The translations under genes and the position numbers were made by a program. Source: Streptomyces sp. M41(2017) (GTDB taxonomy: Bacteria > Actinomycetota > Actinomycetes > Streptomycetales > Streptomycetaceae). From it: a stretch of DNA of 64,000 nt. The notes under the pieces were generated by a model that saw only the letters and a program-made list of their open reading frames with translations, did not search any database and was not told where the DNA came from. Below, piece after piece: positions 11,782-20,668 of the stretch. The first letter of the stretch is position 1. Every line of letters starts with the position of its first letter. Location: the NCBI RefSeq assembly GCF_002078175.1, contig NZ_MWFK01000001.1, positions 434,001 through 498,000 of the forward strand. The letters are read 5' to 3'.

Positions 11782-13731
11782 TTGTCTGCAGAGCCCTCCC
11801 CCCAGTGCTCCGCCGCGCCCGTCGCGGCGGGGTTCCCGGCGACCGCCGGGTCCCCGCGGATCTCCGTGGCCGTCGTCGGCGCGGGCCCGCGCGGCACGAG
11901 CGTCCTGGAGCGCCTCTGCGCGTCCGCCCCCGAGCTGCTCGCGCCGGGTGCGCGGCTGACGGTCCATGTCGTCGACCCGTCACCCCCCGGCCCCGGCCGG
12001 GTCTGGCGCACCGCCCAGTCGCCGCATCTGCTGATGAACACCGTGGCCTCGCAGGTGACCCTGTTCACCGACGAGAGCGTGGACTGCTCGGGGCCGATCC
12101 GGCCGGGGCCGAGCCTGCACACGTGGGCGGACGGCGAACTGGGGCCGGACGCGTATCCGACCCGCACCCAGTACGGGCGCTATCTGGAATGGGTGTTCGG
12201 CGAGGTGGTGCGCGGGGCGCCGCCCGAGGTGCGGGTCGAGGTGCACGCGGCCCGGGCGCTGGGGCTCACCGACGGCCCGGGCGGCCGTCAGACGCTGACC
12301 CTGTCCGGCGGCCGCACACTCACGGGCCTGGCCGCCGTGGTGCTCGCCCAGGGGCATCTGCCGGTACGCCCGGACGCGGCGCAGCAGCGACTCTCCGCGT
12401 ACGCGGTGCGGCACGGCCTGGTGCACGTCCCCCCGGCCAATCCCGCCGACGTCGACCTCTCGTCCCTCGCGCCGGGCGAGCCGGTCCTGCTGCGGGGGCT
12501 CGGACTCAACTTTTTCGATCACATGGCCCTGTTGACCGAGGGCCGCGGCGGGCGCTTCGTGGGGGCGGGCGCGAGGCTGCGCTATGTGCGGTCGGGCGAC
12601 GAACCGCGGGTGTACGCCGGTTCGCGGCGCGGCGTCCCCTACCAGGCGCGCGGGGACAACGCGAAGGGCCCGTACGGGCGGCACGTTCCGCTCGTCCTGA
12701 CGGACGAGGTGATCGGGGGGTTCCGCAAGCGGGCGGACTCCGGTGACGCTCCGGACTTCCTGCGGGAGATATGGCCGTTGGTCGCCAAGGAGGTCGAGAC
12801 GGTCTACTACGAGCGGCTGCTGGCGCCCTCGGGGCGGGCCGGCACCTTCCGGGAGCGCTTCCTGGCCGTCGCCCATCGCACGGACGAAGAGGCCGCCGTG
12901 CTCGGCGCGTTCGGGATCGGGGAGGCGGAGCGCTGGTCCTGGGACCGTGTCGCGCGCCCGCACACGGGACGGGAGTTCGCCGGGCGCGCGGACTGGCGGG
13001 AGTGGCTGCTGGACCATCTGCGCGAGGACGCCGCGCAGGCCGCGCTCGGCAACGTGGCCGGCCCGCTCAAGGCGGCGCTGGACGTGCTGCGGGACCTGCG
13101 CAACGAGCTGCGGCGGATCGTGGACCACCGCGGTCTGCCGGGAGAGTCGCGCCGGTCCCATCTGGACCGCTGGTACACGCCGTTGAACGCGTTCCTCTCC
13201 ATCGGTCCGCCCCGCCGCCGGGTCGAGGAGCTGGCCGCGCTGATCGAGGCGGGTGTCGTGGAGGTGCTCGGTCCGCGGCTCGACGTCCGGGCGGAGGACG
13301 GAGCGTGGGTGGCGCACTCACCCGACGTGCCGGGCTCGGGTGTCCGCGTGACGGCGCTGGTGGAGGCGCGGCTACCGGAACCGGATGTGCGCCGGACCGG
13401 CGACGAACTTCTGGCCCGGCTGCTGAAGACGGGAGCGTGCCGCCCGCACACGGTGGACGGCTACGAGACCGGCGGTCTGGACGTGACCGAGCGGCCGTAT
13501 CGCCTGATGGATCGTCAGGGCCGGTCGCATGCACGGCGGTTCGCGTTCGGCGTGCCCACGGAAGGGGTGCACTGGGTGACCGCGGCGGGCGCGAGACCCG
13601 GAGTGGATTCGGTCACGCTCTCGGACGCCGACGCGGTGGCGCGAGCCGCGCTACGTGCGGCGACGGCCGAAGCGGAACCGGAAACGGAGGCCGCGCCGTG
13701 GCCGAATGTTGAACTTGCAAGCATAGATTAG
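11782..13731 (+). CDS. FAD/NAD(P)-binding protein (NAD_binding_9 family)
   Basis: This is a protein of about 649 residues whose N-terminus RISVAVVGAGPRGTSVLERL carries a dinucleotide-binding GxGxxG variant. HLLMNTVASQVTLF follows, as in the FAD/NAD(P)-binding family of ornithine-oxygenase-like flavoproteins. A second nucleotide site may be GLGLNFFDHMALLTEGRGG. The substrate is unknown. The TTG at 11782 with GGGAG 8 nt upstream is preferred; in-frame ATGs at 11617 and 11707 are alternatives. The stop codon lies inside an iron box that serves the next gene. Confidence 0.75.
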   Translation: MSAEPSPQCSAAPVAAGFPATAGSPRISVAVVGAGPRGTSVLERLCASAPELLAPGARLTVHVVDPSPPGPGRVWRTAQSPHLLMNTVASQVTLFTDESVDCSGPIRPGPSLHTWADGELGPDAYPTRTQYGRYLEWVFGEVVRGAPPEVRVEVHAARALGLTDGPGGRQTLTLSGGRTLTGLAAVVLAQGHLPVRPDAAQQRLSAYAVRHGLVHVPPANPADVDLSSLAPGEPVLLRGLGLNFFDHMALLTEGRGGRFVGAGARLRYVRSGDEPRVYAGSRRGVPYQARGDNAKGPYGRHVPLVLTDEVIGGFRKRADSGDAPDFLREIWPLVAKEVETVYYERLLAPSGRAGTFRERFLAVAHRTDEEAAVLGAFGIGEAERWSWDRVARPHTGREFAGRADWREWLLDHLREDAAQAALGNVAGPLKAALDVLRDLRNELRRIVDHRGLPGESRRSHLDRWYTPLNAFLSIGPPRRRVEELAALIEAGVVEVLGPRLDVRAEDGAWVAHSPDVPGSGVRVTALVEARLPEPDVRRTGDELLARLLKTGACRPHTVDGYETGGLDVTERPYRLMDRQGRSHARRFAFGVPTEGVHWVTAAGARPGVDSVTLSDADAVARAALRAATAEAEPETEAAPWPNVELASID

Positions 13732-13744
13732 GCTCACCTAACGT
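13715..13744 (+). promoter_or_regulatory. Iron-regulated promoter with IdeR/DmdR box
   Basis: The 19-mer ATAGATTAGGCTCACCTAA at 13723-13741 matches 16 of 19 bases of the IdeR/DmdR1 consensus TTAGGTTAGGCTAACCTAA. It lies between TTGCAA (13715) and TAACGT (13739), 18 bp apart, so a bound repressor would block RNA polymerase. It overlaps the stop of the preceding gene. Confidence 0.75.
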
Positions 13745-13816
13745 AGGTGGCTCACTCGGTTCCGTCCCCACGGTCCGGCCCGCTGCGGCCCGGATCAGAC
13801 CGAAGGAGTTCCCCAC

Positions 13817-14272
13817 ATGACCGGACGCCTCAACAGCGCCCAGCCGTACGCCATAGCCCTGTTCCGCATCGTCGTCGGCCTGCTCTTCGCCGTGCACGGC
13901 ACCGCCTCGCTCTTCGGCGTGCTCGGCGGCGCGGCGGGCACCGACGGAGGCACCGTCGACGCGGGCACCTGGCCCGGCTGGTACGCCGCCGTCATCCAGC
14001 TCGTCGCCGGCGCTCTCGTCCTCCTCGGACTCGGCACCCGCGCCGCCGCCTTCGTCGCCTCGGGCTCGATGGCGTTCGCCTACTTCGACGTGCACCAGTC
14101 GGCCGCCCTGTGGCCGATCCAGAACGGGGGCGAACTCTCCGCCCTGTTCTGCTGGGCCATGCTCCTGCTCGTCTTCACCGGCTCCGGCGCGCTCGGCCTC
14201 GACCGGCTGCTCACCGCCCGTACCCCCGCAGCCGCCGAGGAGCAGCGGGCCGCGGAGCCCGTCACCGCCTGA
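13817..14272 (+). CDS. DoxX family membrane protein
   Basis: The 151-residue protein has four hydrophobic helices. ALFRIVVGLLFAVHG at the N-terminus and GGELSALFCWAMLLLVF near the C-terminus are typical of DoxX. AAGGAG precedes the ATG. DoxX proteins are linked in actinobacteria to redox and thiol stress, but no reaction is established for this member. The upstream iron box predicts induction when iron is scarce. A hairpin follows the gene. Confidence 0.85.
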   Translation: MTGRLNSAQPYAIALFRIVVGLLFAVHGTASLFGVLGGAAGTDGGTVDAGTWPGWYAAVIQLVAGALVLLGLGTRAAAFVASGSMAFAYFDVHQSAALWPIQNGGELSALFCWAMLLLVFTGSGALGLDRLLTARTPAAAEEQRAAEPVTA

Positions 14273-14307
14273 CCGACCCACGAGCATCGCTCCCGCACCG
14301 CACGACA

Positions 14308-14338
14308 GCGCCCGCCCCCGGTCACGGGAGGCGGGCGC
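14308..14338. terminator. Hairpin terminator after DoxX gene
   Basis: GCGCCCGCCCCCG pairs with CGGG-A-GGCGGGCGC around a 4-nt loop, 36 bp after the stop. Confidence 0.7.
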
Positions 14339-14523
14339 CGCCGCGTCCGGACGTGACCGGAGCGTGCGGGACCGTGAACGTGATGTGACCGACACATGCG
14401 GCCCCCGTGGATCTCCGGCCCCGCCCGCGGCGTACGCTGTATGGCTGTACTGGCCGCCCCTGCCGCTCCCCGCGACGTCGCGGCACGGTCCGTGCCTACG
14501 GGGGATTCCGGGGGAGTGTTTCG

Positions 14524-15156
14524 GTGCTGGAGAGTGTGGGGTCGCTGACGGGCAGCCCATGGATCTACGCGGCGGTCGCCGTGTCCGTCGTCCTTGATGT
14601 GTTCCTGCCGGTGCTGCCGAGCGGGGTGCTGGTGATCACCGCGGCAACGGCCGCGGCGGGCTCCGCCACCGGCGCCGTCCCGCACGCCGTCCCCGACCTG
14701 CTGGTGCTGACCCTCTGCGCGGCCACGGCGTCGGTGCTCGGCGACCTGGTGGCGTTCCGCCTCGCCTGGCGCGGCGGCGAGCGCCTGGACCGCGCGATCG
14801 CCCGCTCGCGCCGCCTCACACAGGCGCAGGAACGTCTCGGCGACGTCCTGGCGCGCGGCGGCGGGGCACGCGGGGTGCTCGTGGTCGTCGCCCGTTTCGC
14901 ACCGGCCGGGCGCTCGGTCGTCTCGCTCGGCGCCGGCGCGGCGCACCGCCGGGTCCGCGAGTTCCTGCCCTGGTCGGTGCTCGCCGGCGTCGCGTGGGCG
15001 GGCTACAGCGTGGGGCTCGGCTACTTCGGCGGCCAGTGGCTGGGCGCCACCTGGCTCGCGACGGGCGTGTCCTTCGGAGCGCTGTTCATCGCCGGGGCGG
15101 GCGCCGCCTACCTCGTGCGCAAGCCGGCCGTACGCGAGCAGGGCACCGGCGCCTGA
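14524..15156 (+). CDS. DedA/VTT-domain membrane protein
   Basis: The 210-residue membrane protein has the DedA layout: a short N-terminal helix, a re-entrant loop region (FLPVLPSGVLVI), the VARFAPAGRSVVSLGAGAAH motif, and C-terminal helices ending near GAAYLVRK. DedA proteins act as lipid scramblases or affect membrane potential. GTG 14524 follows GGGGGAG. It ends 12 bp before a convergent gene. Confidence 0.82.
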   Translation: MLESVGSLTGSPWIYAAVAVSVVLDVFLPVLPSGVLVITAATAAAGSATGAVPHAVPDLLVLTLCAATASVLGDLVAFRLAWRGGERLDRAIARSRRLTQAQERLGDVLARGGGARGVLVVVARFAPAGRSVVSLGAGAAHRRVREFLPWSVLAGVAWAGYSVGLGYFGGQWLGATWLATGVSFGALFIAGAGAAYLVRKPAVREQGTGA

Positions 15157-15168
15157 GCGTCCGGCACG

Positions 15169-15399
15169 CTATCCGGCGCGCCGGGCCGGCACGCCCCGTA
15201 CCTCCAGGGTTTCGAGGAGGTCGGCGGTCGCGGCGGCGACGGCCTCGACGGCCCGGTCGAAGGCCTCCTGGTTGTGGGCGGCCGGGGCGCGGAACCCGGA
15301 GACCTTGCGCACGTACTGCAGAGCGGCGGCGCGGATCTCCTCGTCGGTCGCTTCCTCGGGGATCGACGGCGGACGGAGTGTCTTGATGCTGCGGCACAT
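15169..15399 (-). CDS. DUF2277 domain protein
   Basis: The small 76-residue protein with the invariant start MCRSIKTLRPP, then an acidic DEEIRAAALQYVRKVSG and a helical C-terminus ending LETLEVRG, is the whole DUF2277 family. The function is unknown and the gene is widespread in actinobacteria as a single gene. Confidence 0.88.
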   Translation of the reverse strand: MCRSIKTLRPPSIPEEATDEEIRAAALQYVRKVSGFRAPAAHNQEAFDRAVEAVAAATADLLETLEVRGVPARRAG

Positions 15400-15566
15400 G
15401 AGTCCAGTGTCGCGCGGCCGGCGCGATCGCGGGGCCCTCTGCGTAAACCCGCAGGCCCGGGGAGTGCGGGACCCGCGGAGCCGGGAATAGGGCCGCCGGT
15501 CGCGCGGATTGTGCTGATCATGGCCCGACGGCTTTCGGCGGGTCCCGTTCGGAGGATCGAGGACGT

Positions 15567-16472
15567 ATGGCGAACGACCGGCTGACCGTGGCGGTACTGG
15601 GTCCGGGAGGGGTCGGCGGGCTCCTCGCGGCGGTGCTGGCCCGCGCGGGCCACCGGGTGGTCTGCCTGGCCGGGGAGGACACCGCGCGCGCCCTGGCCGC
15701 CGACGGCATCGAGGTGCGGAGCGGCCTGTTCGGGGACTTCACGGCCCGGGTGTCCGCGGACACCGGGCTGCGGGAGCCTGTCGACGCGCTGCTCATCGCG
15801 GTCAAGGCGACTTCCCTGGACGCCGCCCTGGAGCGGGTCCCGGCGAAGGTGCTGGGCGAGGACGCCCTGATCGTGCCGTTCCTGAACGGCGTCGAGCACC
15901 CCGCCCTGCTCCGCGAGCGCTACCGCCCCGAGCAGGTGGCCCCCGCGGTGATCCGGGTGGAGTCGACGCGGACCGCGCCGGGCGTGATCGAGCACGGCAG
16001 TCCGTTCGCCGACGTCGATCTGACCGCCGAGACGGCGTCCCGCCCCCGGGTCGACGCGCTCGCCGCCGCGCTGGCGGAGGCCGGGGTGGGCGTCCGGGGC
16101 GAGGACCAGGAGGCGGCGACGCTGTGGGCGAAGATGTCGTTCCTCGCGCCGTTCGCGCTGCTGACGACGCGGTACGGCCTCCCGCTGGGTGACGTACGCA
16201 CCCAGCACCGCGACGAGTTGACCGCGCTGGTCGAGGAGACCGCGGCGGTCAGCCGGGCGTCCGGCGCCCCGGTCGATCCGGCGGCCGCGCTGGCCCGCTA
16301 CGACGCGTTCCCGCCGGGCGCCAAGTCGTCGATGCAGCGTGACGCGGAGACCGGCCGCACCCTCGAACTCGACGCCATCGGCGGCGCGTTGCTGCGGGCG
16401 GCGGACCGCGCCGGGGTGCCGGTGCCGGTGGCTTCCGCTCTCGTGCGGGACCTGACGCCCTCCTCCGGCTGA
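15567..16472 (+). CDS. 2-dehydropantoate 2-reductase (ApbA/PanE family)
   Basis: The 301-residue protein starts VAVLGPGGVGGLLAAVLARA, the NADPH-binding GxGxxG loop of the ApbA/PanE family. IAVKATSLDAAL carries the expected Lys, and VPFLNGVEHP matches the NGV segment. The C-terminal helical domain has KSSMQRDAETGRTLELDAIGG, the typical substrate-side motif. It would reduce ketopantoate to pantoate for CoA synthesis, although some paralogues use other 2-oxo acids. GGAGGA lies before ATG 15567. Confidence 0.85.
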   Translation: MANDRLTVAVLGPGGVGGLLAAVLARAGHRVVCLAGEDTARALAADGIEVRSGLFGDFTARVSADTGLREPVDALLIAVKATSLDAALERVPAKVLGEDALIVPFLNGVEHPALLRERYRPEQVAPAVIRVESTRTAPGVIEHGSPFADVDLTAETASRPRVDALAAALAEAGVGVRGEDQEAATLWAKMSFLAPFALLTTRYGLPLGDVRTQHRDELTALVEETAAVSRASGAPVDPAAALARYDAFPPGAKSSMQRDAETGRTLELDAIGGALLRAADRAGVPVPVASALVRDLTPSSG

Positions 16473-16499
16473 ACCGCACGCCCTCCCCCACCTACCCGT

Positions 16500-16533
16500 G
16501 CCGTGGCTGGAGTTCGCGAACTCCGGTCACGGC
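16500..16533. terminator. Bidirectional terminator
   Basis: GGAGTTCGCGAACTCC is a perfect 16-bp palindrome flanked by GCCGTG and CACGGC, making a long hairpin between the convergent genes ending at 16472 and 16558. Confidence 0.75.
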
Positions 16534-16557
16534 CCGGGTGGTTGGGGTTTTCCCCGC

Positions 16558-17145
16558 TCAGACGCGGGACTTGTCGAGGACCTCGAGGATCTCGTCGGTG
16601 GTGCCGGTCTCGCCGAGGCGCGGGAAGATCCGCTCGACGCTGTTGCGGTGCGTCTCCGCGTCGAGGTCGGTCATCGCGTCGGTGGCCAGGGTGACGTGGT
16701 AGCCGTGCTCGTGCGCGGCACGGGCGGAGGACTCCACGCCGATGCTGGTGGCGATGCCGGTCAGCACGATCTGGGTGATCCCGCGGCGGCGCAGCTGCAG
16801 GTCGAGGTCGGTGCCGTAGAACGCGCCCCAGTTCCGCTTGGTGACGGTGATGTCCTCGGGGTGCCCCGCCAGGTCGTCGACGATGACGTCCCAGCCCTCG
16901 GGGAAGCTGCGACCCCGGCTCGCTCCGTCGGTGCGTCCGCTCACCGCGTCCGCGCCGTCGGCTGCGGCGGTGACCCGGACGAGGACGACCGGCAGGCCGT
17001 GGCCGCGGAAGGCGTCCGCGAGACGCACGGACCGCTCGACGACGTCGGCGGCGGGGTGCGGGCCGACGCCCGGGTTGCCGACGATGCCGTTCTGCAGGTC
17101 GATGACGACGAGCGCGGTGCGGGGGTCGATGGTGGTGACTGCCAT
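16558..17145 (-). CDS. Isochorismatase-family hydrolase, Cys-less
   Basis: The 195-residue protein has the family's Asp in LVVIDLQNGI and Lys in VTKRNWGAFYGTDLD. Where nicotinamidase-like members have a catalytic Cys, this protein has Gly (TGIATSIGVESSARAA). True isochorismatases such as PhzD also lack the Cys, so it may use that mechanism; the substrate is unknown. Its ATG follows the MFS stop by 2 nt, so the two genes are translationally coupled within a MarR-controlled operon. Confidence 0.82.
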   Translation of the reverse strand: MAVTTIDPRTALVVIDLQNGIVGNPGVGPHPAADVVERSVRLADAFRGHGLPVVLVRVTAAADGADAVSGRTDGASRGRSFPEGWDVIVDDLAGHPEDITVTKRNWGAFYGTDLDLQLRRRGITQIVLTGIATSIGVESSARAAHEHGYHVTLATDAMTDLDAETHRNSVERIFPRLGETGTTDEILEVLDKSRV

Positions 17146-17147
17146 GG

Positions 17148-18611
17148 TCAGGCCTTTCGGGGGGTGAGGGTGCCAAGTGACCGGTCGATCACGGTGACCG
17201 CCAGGAGCAGCACTGCTCCGGCGAGCATGAAAAGGGACAGGTGGTGCAGGCCGCCGGTGTCGGCGCCGTGCCGGAAGAAGGCCGCGTCGGCCGCGGAGGC
17301 GGCCATCGCGCCGAGGTACATGAAGGTGCGCAGCAGGCCCGCGGCGGAGCCGATCCGGGCGGGGTCGGCCTGCCGGTAGAGGGCGTTCTGGTTGGCCAGG
17401 CCATTGAGGCCCTGCGGGACGCCCATGAGGGCACCGACCGCCGCCAGCAGCCACATCGCGCTGCCCGCCTGGAGGGTCAGCATCGCCGCGCATCCGGCGA
17501 TCTGGACGAGACTGCCGACCACCAGCTTGCCGCGCACGGCCTCCCGTCGTCCGGTGACCGCGGAGACGAGCAGTCCGGTCAGCGACAGCGGCAGCAGGAC
17601 GAGTCCGGCGGCCGCCGCGTGCAGTCCGTGCCCCTCCTCCAGCCACTGGGTGAACCCGTACAGGAAGGCGTACGCGGTGGTGTAGCTGAGGAACTGGCGC
17701 AGGAAGGTGGCCAGCAGGGGTCCGTTGCCGCCGAGGACCCGCAGGTCGATGAAGGGTTCGGGGACCCGGAGTTCCCGGCGCGCGAAGGCGGCGCCGGCGA
17801 GGAGGGCGAGGACCGGCAGGTACCAGTCCTCGGCCCGCGGTTTCATCAGGAACACCATGAGCGCGACGAGCAGGGCGGCGAAGAGGGCCATGCCGGGAAG
17901 GTCGATGCCGCGCGCGGCGGGAACGGGCACGCCCTCCGCGTCCGCCGCACGGTCGGCACCCCTGGCACCCTTGGCGATCTTGGTGGCCTTGGGCAGCCGG
18001 AGGGCGCCGAGGACCAGACAGGCCAGCGACAGCGGCACGTTGACGAGGAAGATGGTGCGCCAGCCGCCCAGGCCGATGAGCAGCCCGCCGAGGGTGGGGC
18101 CGATCACGGAGACGGTCTGCGCGGAGACCGCGAGCGCCGTGAGCACGCCGGCCGGACTGTCCCGTCCGGTGCGTTCGGCCTCGCTGCGGGTGAGGTGCAT
18201 CGCGGCGGGATACGCGGCCGACGTGCCGAATCCGAGGAGGACCCGGGCGGCGACCAGCGCGCCGAGGTCCGGGGCGACGGAGCCGAGCAGCCCGGCGACG
18301 CCCACCATGGCCGTACCGATGAGATACAGGCGGCGCGGCCCGAACATGTCGACGAGCCGTCCGATGACCGGTTGCCCGACGGCGGTGGCGAGGTAGAGGC
18401 CGGAGACCAGCCACGCGGTCTGCGAGGGCGGAGCGCCGAGCGCGCTGCCGATCGGCACCAACGCCACCGCGATCATGGAGGAGTTGACCGGGTTCAGTAC
18501 GGAGCCGAGGACCATCGGCGCGATCAGCCGGCGGTCGAACCGGTCGGGCGGCCCGCCGTCGCCGGCCGGGGTGAAGCGCTGCTGGAACCGCGCGCGGAGC
18601 GTGGGTATCAC
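17148..18611 (-). CDS. MFS transporter (14-TM-type drug exporter)
   Basis: The 487-residue protein has 12-14 TM helices. The motif A region is QPVIGRLVDMFGPRRLYLIG, and the antiporter-like segment is VSVIGPTLGGLLIGLGGWR. It belongs to the DHA2-like export families. The GTG start at 18611 overlaps the MarR stop codon by 4 bases (GTGA), so translation is coupled. Efflux of the compound sensed by the MarR regulator is the natural inference. Confidence 0.85.
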   Translation of the reverse strand: MIPTLRARFQQRFTPAGDGGPPDRFDRRLIAPMVLGSVLNPVNSSMIAVALVPIGSALGAPPSQTAWLVSGLYLATAVGQPVIGRLVDMFGPRRLYLIGTAMVGVAGLLGSVAPDLGALVAARVLLGFGTSAAYPAAMHLTRSEAERTGRDSPAGVLTALAVSAQTVSVIGPTLGGLLIGLGGWRTIFLVNVPLSLACLVLGALRLPKATKIAKGARGADRAADAEGVPVPAARGIDLPGMALFAALLVALMVFLMKPRAEDWYLPVLALLAGAAFARRELRVPEPFIDLRVLGGNGPLLATFLRQFLSYTTAYAFLYGFTQWLEEGHGLHAAAAGLVLLPLSLTGLLVSAVTGRREAVRGKLVVGSLVQIAGCAAMLTLQAGSAMWLLAAVGALMGVPQGLNGLANQNALYRQADPARIGSAAGLLRTFMYLGAMAASAADAAFFRHGADTGGLHHLSLFMLAGAVLLLAVTVIDRSLGTLTPRKA

Positions 18612-19072
18612 GTGCGGGTCAGCCGTTCCAGCAGGGCCATCGCCGCGATGACCGTCTGCCGCTCCTCCTCCGTGCAGCGCTCCTCGAAGGCATGGGCGAG
18701 CCAGGCGGAGCGGGCCTCCCGGGTGCCTTCGACGCGCTCGCGCCCCGCCTCGGTGAGGGTGATCAGCTGCCGCCGGCCGTCGCCGGGGTCCGGGTTGCGC
18801 TGGATGAGGCCGTACTGGTCGAGGGCGGCGAGGGTCGCGGCCATCGACTGGGGCCGGACTCCCTCCGTCGCCGCGAGCGCGCTGGCGGTGGCGGCACCGC
18901 TCTTGCTCACGAGGGTGAGCGCGGAGACCTGGGAGGGCGTGAGATCCTGCTTCTCGGAGACCTCCCGGATCCGCCGCCGGAGAAGGCTGAACGCGACCCG
19001 CAGATCCTGCGCGGCGCGGGCGGCGGAGTCCGAGACGCCCGGGTCGTACGGAGGAGTGCTGTCCTGAGCCAT
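18608..19072 (-). CDS. MarR-family transcriptional regulator
   Basis: The 154-residue winged-helix protein has the recognition region SALTLVSKSGAATASALAA and GVRPQSMAATLAALDQYGLI, followed by the wing RNPDPGDGRRQLITLTEAG. It is the first gene of a three-gene unit with an exporter and an isochorismatase-like enzyme. It probably represses this operon, releasing it on ligand binding. A dyad lies 20 bp upstream of its start. Confidence 0.9.
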   Translation of the reverse strand: MAQDSTPPYDPGVSDSAARAAQDLRVAFSLLRRRIREVSEKQDLTPSQVSALTLVSKSGAATASALAATEGVRPQSMAATLAALDQYGLIQRNPDPGDGRRQLITLTEAGRERVEGTREARSAWLAHAFEERCTEEERQTVIAAMALLERLTRT

Positions 19073-19091
19073 TCCGCCACCGTAAATTAAT

Positions 19092-19103
19092 CAGTCCAGA
19101 CTG
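19092..19103. promoter_or_regulatory. Candidate MarR operator
   Basis: CAGTC-CA-GACTG is an inverted repeat in the otherwise A+T-richer leader of the MarR gene. Its location fits autoregulation. Confidence 0.45.
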
Positions 19104-19243
19104 TCCAGTTCCACCTGCGCAGCCTGCCTGCATACTCACCCGCTTCCCGCTTTCCCCCAGGTCAGCGAGATACGGAACACCCGTTCGCGTGAACTCCCGT
19201 AAGAAACTCGCCCCATAAAATCGAACAGACGTATCATTGGCGC

Positions 19244-19582
19244 GTGGCTGAGACCTACGACTTTCCGAGTGACCTCCTGGCCGGTCAGGAGGAGCTGCAT
19301 CAGGTCCGGGCCGAGCTGCTGGCCCTGCTGAAACGACTCCCCTGGTCGGTCGAACCGCTGGACGGCTTCAGCGACACCGGCGGCTGGCGCAAGGTGGAAC
19401 GCCCCGCCTCCCCCGGCTGGAGCCCCGACGAACAGGCCGAGGTCGAGAAGCTCCGCCAGCGCGAACTCGAACTCGCCGTGTTCGTCTCCGGACACCGCTA
19501 CTGGTCGGAGGTCGCGCCACCGGCGAAGGTGGAGGCGCGGATGAGCCTGAAGCGCGCGGGGGACGGGGTGGCGCCGGTCTGA
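19244..19582 (+). CDS. Conserved hypothetical protein
   Basis: The 112-residue soluble protein is rich in charged residues. It has LPWSVEPLDGFSDTGGWRKV in the middle and a helix EQAEVEKLRQRELELAVFV. I recognise no domain. The GTG start at 19244 has TATCAT at 19230-19235 just upstream, which suggests a leaderless or short-leader transcript. It is divergent from the MarR operon. Confidence 0.65.
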   Translation: MAETYDFPSDLLAGQEELHQVRAELLALLKRLPWSVEPLDGFSDTGGWRKVERPASPGWSPDEQAEVEKLRQRELELAVFVSGHRYWSEVAPPAKVEARMSLKRAGDGVAPV

Positions 19583-19935
19583 CCCGGCCCCGCCTCGTCA
19601 CCGCACGGGCCCGGATCCCCGCCGTACACCCGGCAGGTCCGGGCCTCGCGCGTCTCCGGGGGCGAGGTGGGCGGGCTGCGGGGCTCGCGGGTCACCGCCG
19701 TCCCGCCGGCGGCCGGAGGGCAGACGTCTGCGGCGGCCTCCACGCGCGCGGTGCGGCAGTTGGGCGAACTCGCCTCGACGCGCGACCAGTTGGGGCCGAG
19801 CTCCACGGCCGACACGACCCGGCCAGGCGAGGCGGGGCCTCGACGCGCTCGACCTGTGTCCATGGCTGATGTACTCGGGCGGAGCTGAGTATCTGCGCTC
19901 TGGCCGGTGAACCGATGATCGGAAACTCTGGGGCC
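19583..19935. other. Intergenic region, no supported gene
   Basis: There are only short overlapping open frames with ordinary coding bias missing. I see no clear gene, terminator or repeat. Confidence 0.5.
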
Positions 19936-20340
19936 ATGCCTCAAAGATCACTGAAACCTGTTCCCCAGCTCGTGTCGATGCTCCTGCTGGCCGCGCTGTC
20001 GGTCGCGTTGTGGGCAGCCTGGCTGGGCTGGGACCAGCACCGCGACGTGCACCCCGACGGCTCGACGACGGGCCCGTACGAGGCGTGGCAGGTGATCGGC
20101 CTGGTGCTGACGCTGCTGCCACCCGTGTTCTGGGCAGTGTCCCGGCACTACGTCGCGGGCGCCGTGGCCGGCACCACGGCCGGCCTCACCCTTGCCGCCG
20201 GTTACGACTGGTCGGACGACTCCAGCGGCCTCTTCATGGTCGGCGTGGTGCTGGTGATGATGGGAAGCCTCGCCGTGACCGCCGCCGTCTCCGCGGTCGT
20301 CCCGGCGCTACGACGCCGCGACCGGCCCGCGGAACACTGA
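19936..20340 (+). CDS. Small membrane protein
   Basis: The 134-residue protein has about four TM helices (LVSMLLLAALSVALWAAWLG, VIGLVLTLLPPVFWAVS, VAGAVAGTTAGLTLAAG, FMVGVVLVMMGSLAVTAAVS). Function is unknown. The start is uncertain: ATG 19936 or ATG 19915 in the same frame, neither with a strong ribosome site. Confidence 0.55.
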   Translation: MPQRSLKPVPQLVSMLLLAALSVALWAAWLGWDQHRDVHPDGSTTGPYEAWQVIGLVLTLLPPVFWAVSRHYVAGAVAGTTAGLTLAAGYDWSDDSSGLFMVGVVLVMMGSLAVTAAVSAVVPALRRRDRPAEH

Positions 20341-20668
20341 CGTCCGGCACGCCCTGGGACACCTCGCTACGACCTGACCCACACCTCGCACAGCCCGGCG
20401 CAACGCACCGCAGCGTGGCGTGGCGTGGCACGGTACGGCGTGGCGCGGCAAAGGTACGGCGTGGCGTGGCGCCCATGGTGCGGGCCCTCGCGGGAACCCT
20501 TTCCACCGTCCCGACGGTGGGTTGGTACACCCGGATGCCCCTGGCCTGAGGCACGATCCGAATTCTTCGGAACTCGGCAGTCTGCGGATGTCGAGAACGT
20601 GCCACCGGCTCCGTCCCAGGGACATCAGCAGCCACCACCGGCCGCAGCAGGAAGAAGGAGAGACCAGC
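20341..20668. other. Intergenic region with GCGTGGC repeats
   Basis: Between 20413 and 20475, GCGTGGC/GGTACGGC units recur irregularly. No gene is supported. GAAGGAG near 20651 is the ribosome site of the following gene. Confidence 0.55.

Noticed and set aside
9934..11967. 677-codon minus-strand frame opposite the PhoD gene
   Set aside because: No domains and biased composition; the plus-strand frame has all PhoD metal motifs.
19667..19888. 73-codon plus-strand frame in the gap after 19582
   Set aside because: No ribosome site, no motif, and composition like translated non-coding G+C-rich DNA.
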